A stretch of DNA of 64,000 nt from Glaciihabitans sp. (GTDB lineage: Bacteria; Actinomycetota; Actinomycetes; Actinomycetales; Microbacteriaceae). How positions within the stretch are numbered: the stretch's first letter is position 1; each line of letters starts with the position of its first letter. Shown piece after piece: positions 25,439 to 34,269 of this stretch. The position numbers and the translations under genes were made by a program. The DNA is taken from assembly GCA_025463785.1 (NCBI GenBank), contig JAODBD010000001.1, positions 62,001 through 126,000 of the forward strand, read 5' to 3'. The notes beneath the pieces are model-generated. The model made no database searches. It saw only the letters and a program-made list of their open reading frames with translations, and was not told the DNA's origin.

Positions 25439-26775
25439 CTGATCGCGCTGTCGAAGACCGCGTGGTGCGCGAGAACATCCTCGCGCGTGGTCGTCGGTGC
25501 CATAAGCGCCATGTTGTGAAACGGAGTCAGCAGGATTCCGCGATTGGCGAGGTACAGGTGCAGAAAGTCCTCGAGGTCGCCGTCTGACGCAGCATCCGAC
25601 GCGGTCCCGGATGTCGGATACGGTTTCGCAAACCGGTATTCGGCCCGCGCGCCCAGCTGGTTGATCGACCAGGGCAGGTCGTGGCGATCGATCACATCCT
25701 GTATGCCCGCGGAGAAGACAGTCGCGTTCGCAATCATCCCCTCGAATGCGTCATCGGTGAGCACGAGCTCGAGGGTCGCGCGCATGGCTGCGACCGACAG
25801 CGGGCTACCCGCGAGCGTGCCGCCGACACCGCCCATGTCGATCAGGTCGAGATCCTCGCGCGCCAGGATGCGGTCGGCGATCTCCCGCGTAAGACCGTAC
25901 GCACCGCTCGGGATGCCGCCTCCGATGGCCTTACCGATCACCACGAGATCCGGCTGAAGGTTCCAGGCCCTCGTTGCTCCGCCCGGACCGGCCGAGAAGG
26001 TGTGCGTCTCATCGATGATGAGCAGCGCGCCGTACTTGCGCGTCAGTGCTCGTACGCCGTGGTGGTAACCCGGTGCTGGCAGCACGATGCCAATGTTCGT
26101 CAGAGCCGGCTCGATCAGAACCGCGGCGACATCCCCCTTGGCGAGTTGGCGCTCGAGCGCATCGAGGTCATTGAACTCGGCAACGCGGCTGGTTTCTGTG
26201 ACATCCACAGGCGCGCCGACGTTGCCGGGGCGGCTCATACCTTCGCCATCCGGACCGACCACGATGAGCGACTCATCGACGCTGCCGTGGTAGCAGTACG
26301 CATGGAACAGGATCTTCGATCGACCCGTCAGAGCACGAACCAGCCGGATCGCCCAGCGGTTGGCGTCCGTCGCGGTGAGCGCGAAGCTCCAGACGTCCAT
26401 ACCGAAGCGGCGCGTGAGTTCGGCGCCCACCCACTCGGCGTCCTCGGTCGGCATCATGGTCGTGAGGCCGCCCTGCACGTCGATGCGCCGCGCGATCGCG
26501 TCGACCACCGGCTGTGGCGAATGTCCGGCCATCGCGCCCGTGTCGCCGAGCGCGAAATCGAGATACTCGTTGCCGTCGATGTCGTACACGTGATTGCCGC
26601 GAGCGCTCTCGAAATAGATCGGGAACCCGCCCGCTTTCTTGTTCATCCACGTCATGGGCACTCGGCCAAAGAGGTGCGTCGCGTTCTCGAAAGCGGCCCG
26701 CGAACGCGGATGTCTGGCCACGAAATCCCGTTGTTCACGCGCGTACAGGTCGGCGAGGCGGGTGCGGTCGATCAC
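25423..26775 (-). CDS. class III PLP-dependent aminotransferase
   Basis: The 450-residue enzyme starts at a GTG (26775) seven bases after AAGGAGGA. It has YFESARGNHVYDIDGNEYLDFALGDTGAM in sequence near the N terminus, LLIIDETHTFSAGPGG with the PLP-contacting Asp, and VIGKAIGGGIPSGAYG with the Schiff-base lysine. It resembles glutamate-1-semialdehyde aminomutase-like transaminases, but its natural substrate is unknown; haem genes are not adjacent. It is divergent from a LOG-like gene. The stop codon region has been tandemly duplicated downstream. Confidence 0.9.
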   Translation of the reverse strand: MIDRTRLADLYAREQRDFVARHPRSRAAFENATHLFGRVPMTWMNKKAGGFPIYFESARGNHVYDIDGNEYLDFALGDTGAMAGHSPQPVVDAIARRIDVQGGLTTMMPTEDAEWVGAELTRRFGMDVWSFALTATDANRWAIRLVRALTGRSKILFHAYCYHGSVDESLIVVGPDGEGMSRPGNVGAPVDVTETSRVAEFNDLDALERQLAKGDVAAVLIEPALTNIGIVLPAPGYHHGVRALTRKYGALLIIDETHTFSAGPGGATRAWNLQPDLVVIGKAIGGGIPSGAYGLTREIADRILAREDLDLIDMGGVGGTLAGSPLSVAAMRATLELVLTDDAFEGMIANATVFSAGIQDVIDRHDLPWSINQLGARAEYRFAKPYPTSGTASDAASDGDLEDFLHLYLANRGILLTPFHNMALMAPTTTREDVLAHHAVFDSAISELLG

Positions 26776-26884
26776 AGGGATCCTCCTTGGCGGGTCGGCA
26801 CGCCAGCGCGCGCTAACCCAGCATGCCACTCGAACCGGGCACGGTGAGTTAGCCTGTCGCTGCGCCCATCGAAGCGGAGAACAG

Positions 26885-27925
26885 ATGACCAACGCGGAAG
26901 ACGCGGAACGCGCTGTTTCGGATGCCGGATTCGTGCTCGCACCGCCGGACCGGCTCTACACACCGGCCGCGCTGTACGACGGATTCGACCCCGACGACGA
27001 CCTGTCGATCGGTCGCTCACTCGACTACCGCACCTACCTCGCGACGCTCGCCCAGGGCATGCCGATCGCGCGTTCCGCGGGCATCGTCAACACCAGAGCG
27101 CTCCACGATGCCGCGATCACCTATTCACTCGCGGCGCGCGTCGTCGACAGCCGCTCTGTTGGCATCCTCGGCGGCCACGGCGAACCCCGGGGCAGCGAGA
27201 CATACAACGCGGTCGCCGAGATTGCTTTCGAGCTGACGCAGAAGAATTACACGATCCTGACCGGGGGCGGCCCGGGTGCGATGGAGGCGGCCCACCTCGG
27301 CGCGCGCTACGCGACGCTGGGGCGGCACGCCTTTGACGACGCGCTTGCACGCATCAGTGCGCCCGCGATCAGCCGGTTCCCGTTTCACCGCAGCAGTGAA
27401 CTCGTCGTAGACGGCGGCTTCGACTCGGGGGCGATGCGCGCCCTGCACGCCTGGCTGGCCCCTGCGATCAACCTTGCCCGCGAGAGCGAAGGCGATGCTG
27501 CGGCATCCATTGGTATTCCGACTTGGGCATATGGACACGAGCCGAGCACGCCGTTCGCTACCGAGCACGCCAAGTACTTCGAGAACTCGATTCGCGAGGA
27601 CGGCCTGCTCGCGCTCGCCCTCTACGGCGCCATCTATGCGCCGGGCAGTGCCGGCACCCTGCAGGAAATCTTCGAGGATGCCAACCAGAACTTCTACGCA
27701 CCGCCGACCGAGGGCGTGAGCCCGATGGTGTTTCTCGACCTCGACGGCTGGTGGACGAAACAGTACCCGGTCATCCCGGTGCTGCGCACGCTGTTCGGTG
27801 ACCGGTTCGACCAGGTCGTCGCCGTCGTGACAACGCCTCGAAATGCCGTGGCCGCAATCGAGGAACGATCGGCCGCGATCGCCACCTGGGCTGACACCGC
27901 GGCCGACCGCAAGCTGCGCGCGTAG
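26885..27925 (+). CDS. LOG-family-like Rossmann nucleotide-binding protein
   Basis: The 346-residue protein has a Rossmann core with ILTGGGPGAMEAAHLGA and a variant of the LOG motif P-G-x-x-G-T-x-x-E: APGSAGTLQEIFEDANQNFY. LOG proteins release the free base from nucleotide 5'-monophosphates (for example cytokinins). This one is longer than the usual ~190 residues, with an N-terminal ~90-residue extension (YLATLAQGMPIARSAG), so its substrate may differ. The ATG at 26885 has GGAG six bases upstream. The stop codon lies inside a hairpin with the next gene's stop. Confidence 0.82.
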   Translation: MTNAEDAERAVSDAGFVLAPPDRLYTPAALYDGFDPDDDLSIGRSLDYRTYLATLAQGMPIARSAGIVNTRALHDAAITYSLAARVVDSRSVGILGGHGEPRGSETYNAVAEIAFELTQKNYTILTGGGPGAMEAAHLGARYATLGRHAFDDALARISAPAISRFPFHRSSELVVDGGFDSGAMRALHAWLAPAINLARESEGDAAASIGIPTWAYGHEPSTPFATEHAKYFENSIREDGLLALALYGAIYAPGSAGTLQEIFEDANQNFYAPPTEGVSPMVFLDLDGWWTKQYPVIPVLRTLFGDRFDQVVAVVTTPRNAVAAIEERSAAIATWADTAADRKLRA

Positions 27926-27944
27926 GCCGCACGCGCCCTACGCG
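27919..27944. terminator. bidirectional hairpin holding both convergent stop codons
   Basis: CGCGTAGG (27919-27926) and CCTACGCG (27937-27944) are perfect arms. The plus-strand TAG stop (27923-27925) and the minus-strand stop (27938-27940) fall inside opposite arms, so one structure ends both genes. Confidence 0.7.
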
Positions 27945-28408
27945 GCGAGCAACTCGTCGAGGCGCTCGTAGCCCTCGACGACACCGTGCTCCATGCCGCT
28001 GGCGATCATGCCGTCGCGGTCCTCGACCGACTGGAAGACCGAGTGCGCCTTGATGAGCGTCTTGCCTCCGACATCCTCGAAGTCGACCGATTCGAGGCTC
28101 ACGTGTCCGGGAACGCCGAGGAACTCAAACGTGCGAATGACCCGCTCGTTCAACAGGAAGCTGTGGAATGACCCGCGGAACTCAAACTTCTGGCCCTCCG
28201 GGTCGGTGTGCACGAATTCGTACGCTCCCCCGTCGACAGGCTCGTACCGGGTCACTTCCATTTCGTAACCGCGGGGTCCAACCCACTGCGCCATGAGGGC
28301 GGGGTCGACATGTGCGCGGTACACGGCATCTACCGGGGCATCCACGAGACGCTCGATGTCGAGAATGGTCTGCCCCGGGAGGGCCGTGATGGTGGTGGGA
28401 TTAGTCAT
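27938..28408 (-). CDS. SRPBCC/AHSA1 domain protein
   Basis: The 156-residue START-fold protein has ILDIERLVDAPVDAVYRAHVDPALMAQWVGPRGYEM in sequence and a C-terminal helix ASGMEHGVVEGYERLDELL. The ATG at 28408 overlaps the ArsR stop by four bases, so the two are translationally coupled. Earlier in-frame codons read through the ArsR gene. The ligand is unknown. Confidence 0.92.
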   Translation of the reverse strand: MTNPTTITALPGQTILDIERLVDAPVDAVYRAHVDPALMAQWVGPRGYEMEVTRYEPVDGGAYEFVHTDPEGQKFEFRGSFHSFLLNERVIRTFEFLGVPGHVSLESVDFEDVGGKTLIKAHSVFQSVEDRDGMIASGMEHGVVEGYERLDELLAA

Positions 28409-28749
28409 TTCTTCTGTCCTTCGCTGAGATTCTTGAGTAGTGCGTCGAGCTGGCGATACCGCTGCTCGGCCTGAAGGCGATAGGTGTCGATCCATGCGGT
28501 GAGAGATTCGAGCGCCGCGGGATCCAGGTGGCACGGTCGCTGCTGGCCGTTGCGGGTCCTGGTGATGAGACCAGCCGTTTCGAGCACCTGAATGTGCTTC
28601 GAGACGCCCTGCTTTGACATCGCGAACGGTTCCGCGAGTTCGTTCACAGTGGCCGGTCCGCGAGACAGCCTCGCGATGAGTGCACGTCGCACCGGATCGG
28701 CCAGGGCAAGAAATGCCCGGTCGAGTTCGGCATCCGACTGTGCTGGCAT
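28405..28749 (-). CDS. ArsR family transcriptional regulator
   Basis: The 114-residue regulator has AFLALADPVRRALIARLSRGPATVNELAEPFAMSKQGVSKHIQVLETAGLI in sequence and a C-terminal YRQLDALLKNL helix, the type usually paired with AHSA1 proteins. GAGGAAG precedes the ATG at 28749. It lacks metal-binding cysteines. It is the first gene of a two-gene operon with the SRPBCC protein and has an inverted-repeat operator just upstream. Confidence 0.93.
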   Translation of the reverse strand: MPAQSDAELDRAFLALADPVRRALIARLSRGPATVNELAEPFAMSKQGVSKHIQVLETAGLITRTRNGQQRPCHLDPAALESLTAWIDTYRLQAEQRYRQLDALLKNLSEGQKK

Positions 28750-28782
28750 TGCTTGCTTCCTCATTATCAACCTATCGCTTTA

Positions 28783-28798
28783 TCAACTGTTTAGTTGA
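28783..28798. promoter_or_regulatory. ArsR operator candidate
   Basis: TCAACT-GTTT-AGTTGA is a perfect inverted repeat with a four-base spacer, 34 bases upstream of the arsR start. It fits an autoregulatory ArsR site. Confidence 0.7.
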
Positions 28799-28848
28799 CT
28801 ATCTTAATTTAGAACCGCCGGAGCCCCCTGTCAAGTAGCGTTGGGCAG

Positions 28849-29289
28849 ATGAGCGCATGGCGGGAATCGGCTTCGGAGGAAGCACAGAATGATCTCGACT
28901 CGCTCGCCGACGCGACCATCGCGGCTGCCCGCAATTTTCTCGAGCGCAATGGCGACTTCATCCCGTTTCCCATGGCTGTCAAGGCCGATGGCGAGCTGGC
29001 ACTGATCGGCCTCAATCAGCCGCAGTCGGCCGACGTGCCCCAGGCTCAGGATGTCATCGACGGCATCATCGACCTCTTCCGGGATCGCCGCGACTCAATT
29101 CGTGCACTCGCCATCGGAACCAACGTGCAGATCCCGTCAGAGGCGATGGATGCGATTGAGGTACGGCTCGAACACCGCGAAGGCATCTGTATCTCGGTGC
29201 TCGTGCCTTATCGACTCGACTCCCTCGACGACAGTTATGAGTATGAGGAGCCGCGCGCTCAGGCCGGCGATCCGGCGATCTGGGTGTAG
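28849..29289 (+). CDS. conserved hypothetical protein
   Basis: The 146-residue cytosolic protein has no signal peptide or membrane segment. The phrases FLERNGDFIPFPMAVKADGEL and CISVLVPYRL with an alternating strand pattern suggest a small alpha/beta fold, and the acidic N terminus contains EEAQNDLDSLADATIAAARNF. I cannot name a family. It is followed 42 bases later by a membrane protein on the same strand. Confidence 0.6.
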   Translation: MSAWRESASEEAQNDLDSLADATIAAARNFLERNGDFIPFPMAVKADGELALIGLNQPQSADVPQAQDVIDGIIDLFRDRRDSIRALAIGTNVQIPSEAMDAIEVRLEHREGICISVLVPYRLDSLDDSYEYEEPRAQAGDPAIWV

Positions 29290-29331
29290 CAAACCTCAGC
29301 GGGCGTAGTCTTCGAACATTCAGGTTGGGGG

Positions 29332-29625
29332 ATGATTCAGGTGATCATGAGCGTTCAGACGACGGTCTTCGGCTGGATCGCGGGCAGCTACATTGTGCTG
29401 ATCGTGATTGCGGGGTTGCATCTGCTGCTTGCGATTGTGCTGATCGTGCAGATCATCGCAAGCGGGTTCTCGCGCGTCGCGAAGGCGGCCTGGATCGTGC
29501 TCGCCGCGCTCATCCCGCTCGTCGGGCTGATTGGTTGGTTCTTCTATGGACCGCGACAGGCAGCAACTGCTGAAGAGCGTGAGACGGCCGAGAACTGGCT
29601 GGCGGAGGCTACCGCAGACCGCTAG
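29332..29625 (+). CDS. PLDc_N-like small membrane protein
   Basis: The 97-residue protein has two hydrophobic helices (YIVLIVIAGLHLLLAIVLIV and AWIVLAALIPLVGLIGWFFYG) separated by SRVAKAAW, then a charged tail. The PLVGLIGWFFYGP pattern is that of the PLDc_N (phospholipase D N-terminal-like) membrane domain. The start at 29332 follows a GGGGG run; an ATG at 29347 is the alternative. Its stop abuts the convergent stop of the DUF2090 gene with no gap. Confidence 0.65.
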   Translation: MIQVIMSVQTTVFGWIAGSYIVLIVIAGLHLLLAIVLIVQIIASGFSRVAKAAWIVLAALIPLVGLIGWFFYGPRQAATAEERETAENWLAEATADR

Positions 29626-30537
29626 CTAAGCGCGCGCTGCGAGGTAGTCCCTCGCGAAGTCGAGGTAGTTCTGCGCGATGCGGGCGCGAGCGACATCCGT
29701 CGGGATGGTGCCGGCCAGCAGGTCACTCAGCGGATCCCACCAGATGCTGCGGCCGATCGCGAAACCGACGTAACCGGCGAGCGGCGCCGCGACCTCCAGC
29801 CAGTGGTCGAGGTCTTCCTTCGAGGAGTGGCGTCCGAGCACAATACAATCGGCCACGCGCCCGCCGCGACGGGCAAGCTGTGCGACGGCAGCGGCATCCT
29901 CGGTCGTGTCCATGCCTTCGACCTTCCACAGTGCCGGGTCAGCGCCGTTGTCCTGAAGGAAACTGATGACCTCGAGCGTGAGTCTCGGGCGCAACTCGTC
30001 GTCGTAGCGCTTCTTGTCGCCACCGACGGATGCGAGGTCGGCATCGGTCGCCGGCACCAGCAATTCGACAATCAGGCTGTGCCGCGTCTCGCCAGCCCAC
30101 GCCGACACAACCATGAGTCGCTCGGCCTGCTGGAGCCGATCTGAGAACGGCAGGGAGGGGTTATCGCGAATCAGTACCTTCGCGTGGTCGGTCGCGAAGA
30201 AGCCCGCGTGCTGTCGCCACTCGTCCCCGTAGGCGAACTCGAACCAGTCTTTGCCACTGGCCTCGATGGGCATAGACAGGTTGATCAGGCCGTTCGAATT
30301 GGCGGCCCGCTCCGCGACATCCGCTCCGTATTCTTCGTCGACCAGGATGCCCGCCTGCGCTCCACTCGGCAGCTGCTCGGTTGAGTCAACGAGTGCCTCG
30401 TAAACAAGCATCTTGTCTGCACGAATGCGGGCGGCCTGGGCATCCGTCGGCGGTGCCGTCAACCTGTACAGCTCCTTCTCGAGGCTGTCGCGGTGGTCGT
30501 CGGCGAGGATCAGCAGCGCGCGCGGTGGGTTCGTCAT
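29626..30537 (-). CDS. DUF2090 domain protein (IolC C-terminal-like)
   Basis: The 303-residue protein shows the DUF2090 pattern: ADKMLVYEALVD, GILVDEEYGADVAERA, LPFSDRLQQAERLMV, ALWKVEGMDTTEDAAAVAQLARRGGR, and CIVLGRHSSKEDLDHWLEVAAPLAGYVGFAIGRSIWWDPL in sequence. This fold is that of a class I aldolase-like barrel, seen fused to IolC sugar kinase in inositol catabolism. Here it stands alone without other iol genes. A GGGGAG precedes the ATG. Substrate unknown. Confidence 0.85.
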   Translation of the reverse strand: MTNPPRALLILADDHRDSLEKELYRLTAPPTDAQAARIRADKMLVYEALVDSTEQLPSGAQAGILVDEEYGADVAERAANSNGLINLSMPIEASGKDWFEFAYGDEWRQHAGFFATDHAKVLIRDNPSLPFSDRLQQAERLMVVSAWAGETRHSLIVELLVPATDADLASVGGDKKRYDDELRPRLTLEVISFLQDNGADPALWKVEGMDTTEDAAAVAQLARRGGRVADCIVLGRHSSKEDLDHWLEVAAPLAGYVGFAIGRSIWWDPLSDLLAGTIPTDVARARIAQNYLDFARDYLAARA

Positions 30538-30615
30538 CGTCTCCCCAGTCTTGCCGGTCGTGTCGGCCTTCGCCAGCGGTCTCCGCCTGCGAGCGTCTGG
30601 CGGGAAGTCTGAGAC

Positions 30616-31311
30616 CTACCAGGGGATGACGCCGCCGCGGTCCTCGAACCGACCGGTTGGGCCGTCCTTGGCGATCGTCGCCATGCGAACCATCGCATCC
30701 GTGCCCTCGGTCACGTTTTGCGTGCCCGAGTTTCCATTGAGGTCTGTCGCAGTGTAGCCGGGGTCAACCACGTTGACGCGAAATTCCGGAAAGGCCTTGG
30801 CGTATTGGATGGTCAGCATGACCAACGCCGACTTCGATGACGCATAGCTGAGCGACGCATAGGTCGACTCGCCACGCTTCGGGTCGGTGACGATCCCCAG
30901 CGACCCGAGGCCGCTCGCGACGTTCACAATCACTGGATTCTCCGATGCACGCAGCAGCGGCAGCATGGCATGGGTCACGCGCACGACCCCAAACACATTC
31001 GTCTCGTAAACAGCTCTGATGGTGTCGGCTGTGACGTCCTCGGGCTTGGAGCGGCCACCCGTGATGCCCGCGTTGTTGATGAGAACGTCAAGGCGACCAT
31101 CACGCCTGCGGATGTCATCGGCCGCAGCGGCGACGGAGTCATCATCCGTTACGTCCAGCTGCACGAAGCGAACACCGAGGGACTCGGCCGCCGCAGTACC
31201 GCGGCCCTTGTCTCGCGCGCCCAGATAAATGCTGTGCCCTTCGGCCTTGAGACGGCGAGCGGCTTCATAGCCGAGGCCCTTGTTAGCGCCCGTGATGAGG
31301 GTGATGGTCAT
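30616..31311 (-). CDS. SDR family oxidoreductase
   Basis: The 231-residue classical SDR has TGANKGLGYEAARRL, LINNAGITGG, VASGLGSLG and YASSKSALV with the catalytic Y-x-x-x-K. The ATG at 31311 is the natural fold start; the earlier in-frame codon would run into the divergent gene. A TATAG-centred element lies only a few bases upstream, which suggests a very short or absent leader. It may reduce an aldehyde or ketone. Confidence 0.9.
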   Translation of the reverse strand: MTITLITGANKGLGYEAARRLKAEGHSIYLGARDKGRGTAAAESLGVRFVQLDVTDDDSVAAAADDIRRRDGRLDVLINNAGITGGRSKPEDVTADTIRAVYETNVFGVVRVTHAMLPLLRASENPVIVNVASGLGSLGIVTDPKRGESTYASLSYASSKSALVMLTIQYAKAFPEFRVNVVDPGYTATDLNGNSGTQNVTEGTDAMVRMATIAKDGPTGRFEDRGGVIPW

Positions 31312-31315
31312 GCCT

Positions 31316-31331
31316 CTATAGTGACACCGTG
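31316..31331 (+). promoter_or_regulatory. possible leaderless promoter for acyltransferase gene
   Basis: TATAGT (31316-31321) fits the -10 consensus TANNNT and lies seven bases before the GTG start at 31329, the spacing expected for a leaderless transcript. No clear -35 was found. Confidence 0.45.
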
Positions 31332-32660
31332 ACGGACGACCACCACATCCCTGTGAATTCACAGCAGAGTCGTGCCGTCGCTACGGCGCCGATCGATCTC
31401 TCGAAGCGCGACCTCACGGTTGACCTCATCCGGGTGTTCTGTGTGCTTCTCATCGTTGTGATTCACCTGCTTGAGGTAGGCATCGGCACCAGCGCAACCG
31501 GTGCGCTCGTCGTCTCTCGCACGCTCGAACTGCAGCCCTGGTTCAATGGCGCCAGCTGGGCCGGCCAGATCATGCCGCTGTTTTTCGTGGTCGGAGGGTT
31601 TGCCAGCCTGACTTCCTGGCACCGACTTCGCGCGCGAGACGGGCGCGCCGCCGACTTCGTGCGCGGACGCATCCTCCGGCTGTCGCTGCCCGCGCTGCCC
31701 CTGTTCCTGTTTTACGTCGTCGCGATCGGCGTCGCGACGGCGCTTCACGTCGATCCGGCGCTGCTGCAGACTGTCACGACCGGTGCTGGCGCTCCGCTCT
31801 GGTTCGTTGCCGCGTACACCCTGGTTCAGCCGCTCGTCCCGGTCATGGTGCGGATGCACGAGCGGGCGCCCAGGGCCACTCTCGGCATCCTGTTGCTGGC
31901 TGCAATCGCGGTGGATGTCGCTCGGTACAGCACGCACACCGTGCCGCTCGGGCTCATCAACCTCCTCTTCGTCTGGCTCTTCGCGCAGCAGGTGGGCTTC
32001 TGGTACGCCGACGGCTGGTTCGCGCGACGCACGTGGTTGCAGCTCGTGGTGCTCGCGACGGTGTGTTATCTGGCACTTGTGCCGCTGACATCCGTCGGCC
32101 CGTACTCGCGCGACGCGCTAACCGATCTCAATCCGCCAACCGTTCCGCTGATGGTGCTCGCGGTGGCACAGGCCTGCGTGCTCCAATTGGCCAGGCCTGC
32201 CCTTGCCGCCCTGATGCGCACGCGCGGCGCACGCGCATTCGTTTCCGTCGCAGGTACACGCCTAATGACGATTTACCTCTGGCACTTGCCGCTCATCATC
32301 GCGCTCGCCGGGATTGCGTTGCTGATCCCGGGTGCCACGCCCGAGCCGGCGAGTTCCGCCTGGTGGTGGAGCCGCCCGATTTTTTACGTGCTTGCGCTCG
32401 CTGGCGTGTACGCCCTGTCGATCCCGCTCGGCTGGTTCGAACGACCGCGACCGCTGCAAGCCGCGCCGTCGAATGCTGTTGTCGCGATCTGTGCCGTACT
32501 GACGTTTGTTCCGGCCTTCGTGGTGCTCCAGTGGTACCTCGACTTGGCGAATGCGATCATCGGGGCGGTGTGTCTCGGCGTCGTTGCGATCACCCTCAAT
32601 CGACGTCCGGGCGGTTCTCCGAAGCTGCCCAAGGTACCCATAAAAATGTCAGTGGAATAA
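31329..32660 (+). CDS. acyltransferase 3 family integral membrane protein
   Basis: The 443-residue protein has about ten membrane helices. It begins RDLTVDLIRVFCVLLIVVIHLLEVG, with the conserved His of the acyltransferase_3 family after DLIR, and has FFVVGGFASLTSW and FVRGRILRLSLPAL. Members O-acylate sugars of surface polymers or lipids. It has a GTG start and no Shine-Dalgarno sequence, in keeping with a leaderless mRNA. It is divergent from an SDR gene, with 17 bases between starts. Confidence 0.87.
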   Translation: MTDDHHIPVNSQQSRAVATAPIDLSKRDLTVDLIRVFCVLLIVVIHLLEVGIGTSATGALVVSRTLELQPWFNGASWAGQIMPLFFVVGGFASLTSWHRLRARDGRAADFVRGRILRLSLPALPLFLFYVVAIGVATALHVDPALLQTVTTGAGAPLWFVAAYTLVQPLVPVMVRMHERAPRATLGILLLAAIAVDVARYSTHTVPLGLINLLFVWLFAQQVGFWYADGWFARRTWLQLVVLATVCYLALVPLTSVGPYSRDALTDLNPPTVPLMVLAVAQACVLQLARPALAALMRTRGARAFVSVAGTRLMTIYLWHLPLIIALAGIALLIPGATPEPASSAWWWSRPIFYVLALAGVYALSIPLGWFERPRPLQAAPSNAVVAICAVLTFVPAFVVLQWYLDLANAIIGAVCLGVVAITLNRRPGGSPKLPKVPIKMSVE

Positions 32661-32747
32661 GCCAGACTGAGAAAACGCTGTACCTGTTCACGGCCCTCAC
32701 GCACAATGGTAGTGCGACCTCCACTCCAACCTCCCCAGGAGATTGCT

Positions 32748-34217
32748 TTGTCTGAAACCGCAGTACTGTCACCCCACCTGGTCGACCACGACGCCTCCGT
32801 GAGTGCACGCAACCGTCTCGTTATCGGCATTCTGATGGTGTCGACATTTGTCGTCATCCTCAACGAGACCATCATCGGTGTCGCGATCCCGCAGTTCATC
32901 CGCGTCTTCAACATCGACGCGGGCGCGGCGCAGTGGCTGAGCGCGGCGTTCATGCTCACGATGGCGGTGGTCATCCCCATCACCGGCTTCCTGTTGCAGC
33001 GGTTCAACACGCGGCCCATCTTCATCGCGGCGATGTCGTTCTTCAGCGCTGGCACGCTCATTGCAGCCCTCGCTCCCGGGTTCCAGGTGCTCCTGATCGC
33101 GCGGGTTGTTCAGGCCTGCGGCACGGCGATCATGTTCCCGCTGCTCATTACGACCGTCATGACACTCGTTCCGCCGGCAACGCGCGGGCGCACGATGGGC
33201 AACATCTCGATCGTGATCTCGGTCGCTCCGGCGATCGGCCCGTCCATCTCCGGGCTCATCCTGAGCGTCTTCGACTGGCGCTGGATGTTCATCCTCGTGC
33301 TCCCAATCGCCGTTGCTGCGCTGATCGTGGGCGGCATCAGAGTGAAGAACGTGACGCATCCGAAGCCCACGCGGTTCGACGTGCTCTCGGTCATCCTGTC
33401 TGCATTTGGTTTCGGCGGGCTCGTCTACGGCATCAGCAACCTTGGCACCGCGACACCAAGCAATATTGGGATGACCGGCTGGCTTCCGCTCGGAGTTGGC
33501 GTTGTGGGCATCGCCGTGTTCGTGGTGCGGCAGCTCTTCCTGCAGAAGCGAGACGGCGCGTTGCTCGACCTGCGTACATTCAAATCTCCGACCTTCACGA
33601 TCTCGATCGCCATGCTGGTCGTCAGCATGATGGCGTTCTTCGGCACCATCATCGTTCTGCCTATCTTCATGCAGTCGGTGCTCGGCATTTCCGTTCTCCA
33701 GACGGGTTTGCTGCTGCTTCCCGGTGGTCTGCTCATGGGTTTCCTGGCGCCATTCGTTGGCAGGTTCTACGACAAGCACGGGCCAACGGGTCTGCTGACC
33801 ACGGGCGCGATCATTACGAGCGCGACCTTCTGGTTGATGACCCTCATCAACCAGAACACCTCGGTCTGGTGGATCTTCGTCGCGTACCTCGCACTGAGCG
33901 TTGGGCTCGCACTCCTCTTCACGCCGATCTTCACGGCGAGCCTGGGGTCGCTGCCCGAATCTCTGTACTCACACGGCAGCGCGATCGTCGGCACGATCCA
34001 GCAGGTGGCCGGTGCAGCAGGCACCGCGCTGCTCGTCACGATCCTGTCGGCGCATCAGATTTTTGTGGCTCCCGCGAACCTGGCAACGGCATCCTCAACT
34101 GCGGACGGCGTTCACTACGCGTTCCTGACGGCGGCGATCATCTCGCTGCTTGCCATCCCGGCAGCCTTCTTCATCCGGGCACCCGCGGGCGGCGGCGAGG
34201 TGCCTGTGGGGCACTAG
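32748..34217 (+). CDS. DHA2-type MFS drug transporter
   Basis: The 489-residue protein has about 14 helices. It shows LNETIIGVAIPQFIRVF, the motif 1 loop GFLLQRFNTRPIF and MGNISIVISVAPAIGPSISGLILSVFDWRWMFIL in sequence, typical of EmrB/QacA exporters. The TTG at 32748 is chosen because AGGAG lies six bases upstream, while the upstream GTG frame has none. It is separated by 87 bases from the acyltransferase gene and followed by two decayed genes in the same direction. Confidence 0.92.
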   Translation: MSETAVLSPHLVDHDASVSARNRLVIGILMVSTFVVILNETIIGVAIPQFIRVFNIDAGAAQWLSAAFMLTMAVVIPITGFLLQRFNTRPIFIAAMSFFSAGTLIAALAPGFQVLLIARVVQACGTAIMFPLLITTVMTLVPPATRGRTMGNISIVISVAPAIGPSISGLILSVFDWRWMFILVLPIAVAALIVGGIRVKNVTHPKPTRFDVLSVILSAFGFGGLVYGISNLGTATPSNIGMTGWLPLGVGVVGIAVFVVRQLFLQKRDGALLDLRTFKSPTFTISIAMLVVSMMAFFGTIIVLPIFMQSVLGISVLQTGLLLLPGGLLMGFLAPFVGRFYDKHGPTGLLTTGAIITSATFWLMTLINQNTSVWWIFVAYLALSVGLALLFTPIFTASLGSLPESLYSHGSAIVGTIQQVAGAAGTALLVTILSAHQIFVAPANLATASSTADGVHYAFLTAAIISLLAIPAAFFIRAPAGGGEVPVGH

Positions 34218-34269
34218 CCTCCTGCTGCGGGCAGGCGACTTTCTCTGCGACTCCCTGATCGGGGCACCA

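Noticed and set aside
25351-25440. Possible CRISPR-like direct repeats.
   Set aside because: Units of 19 bases are directly adjacent with no spacers, and derive from the aminotransferase 3' end.
32769-33779. 336-codon minus-strand ORF.
   Set aside because: Antisense shadow of the DHA2 transporter; His/Arg/Asp-rich without structure.
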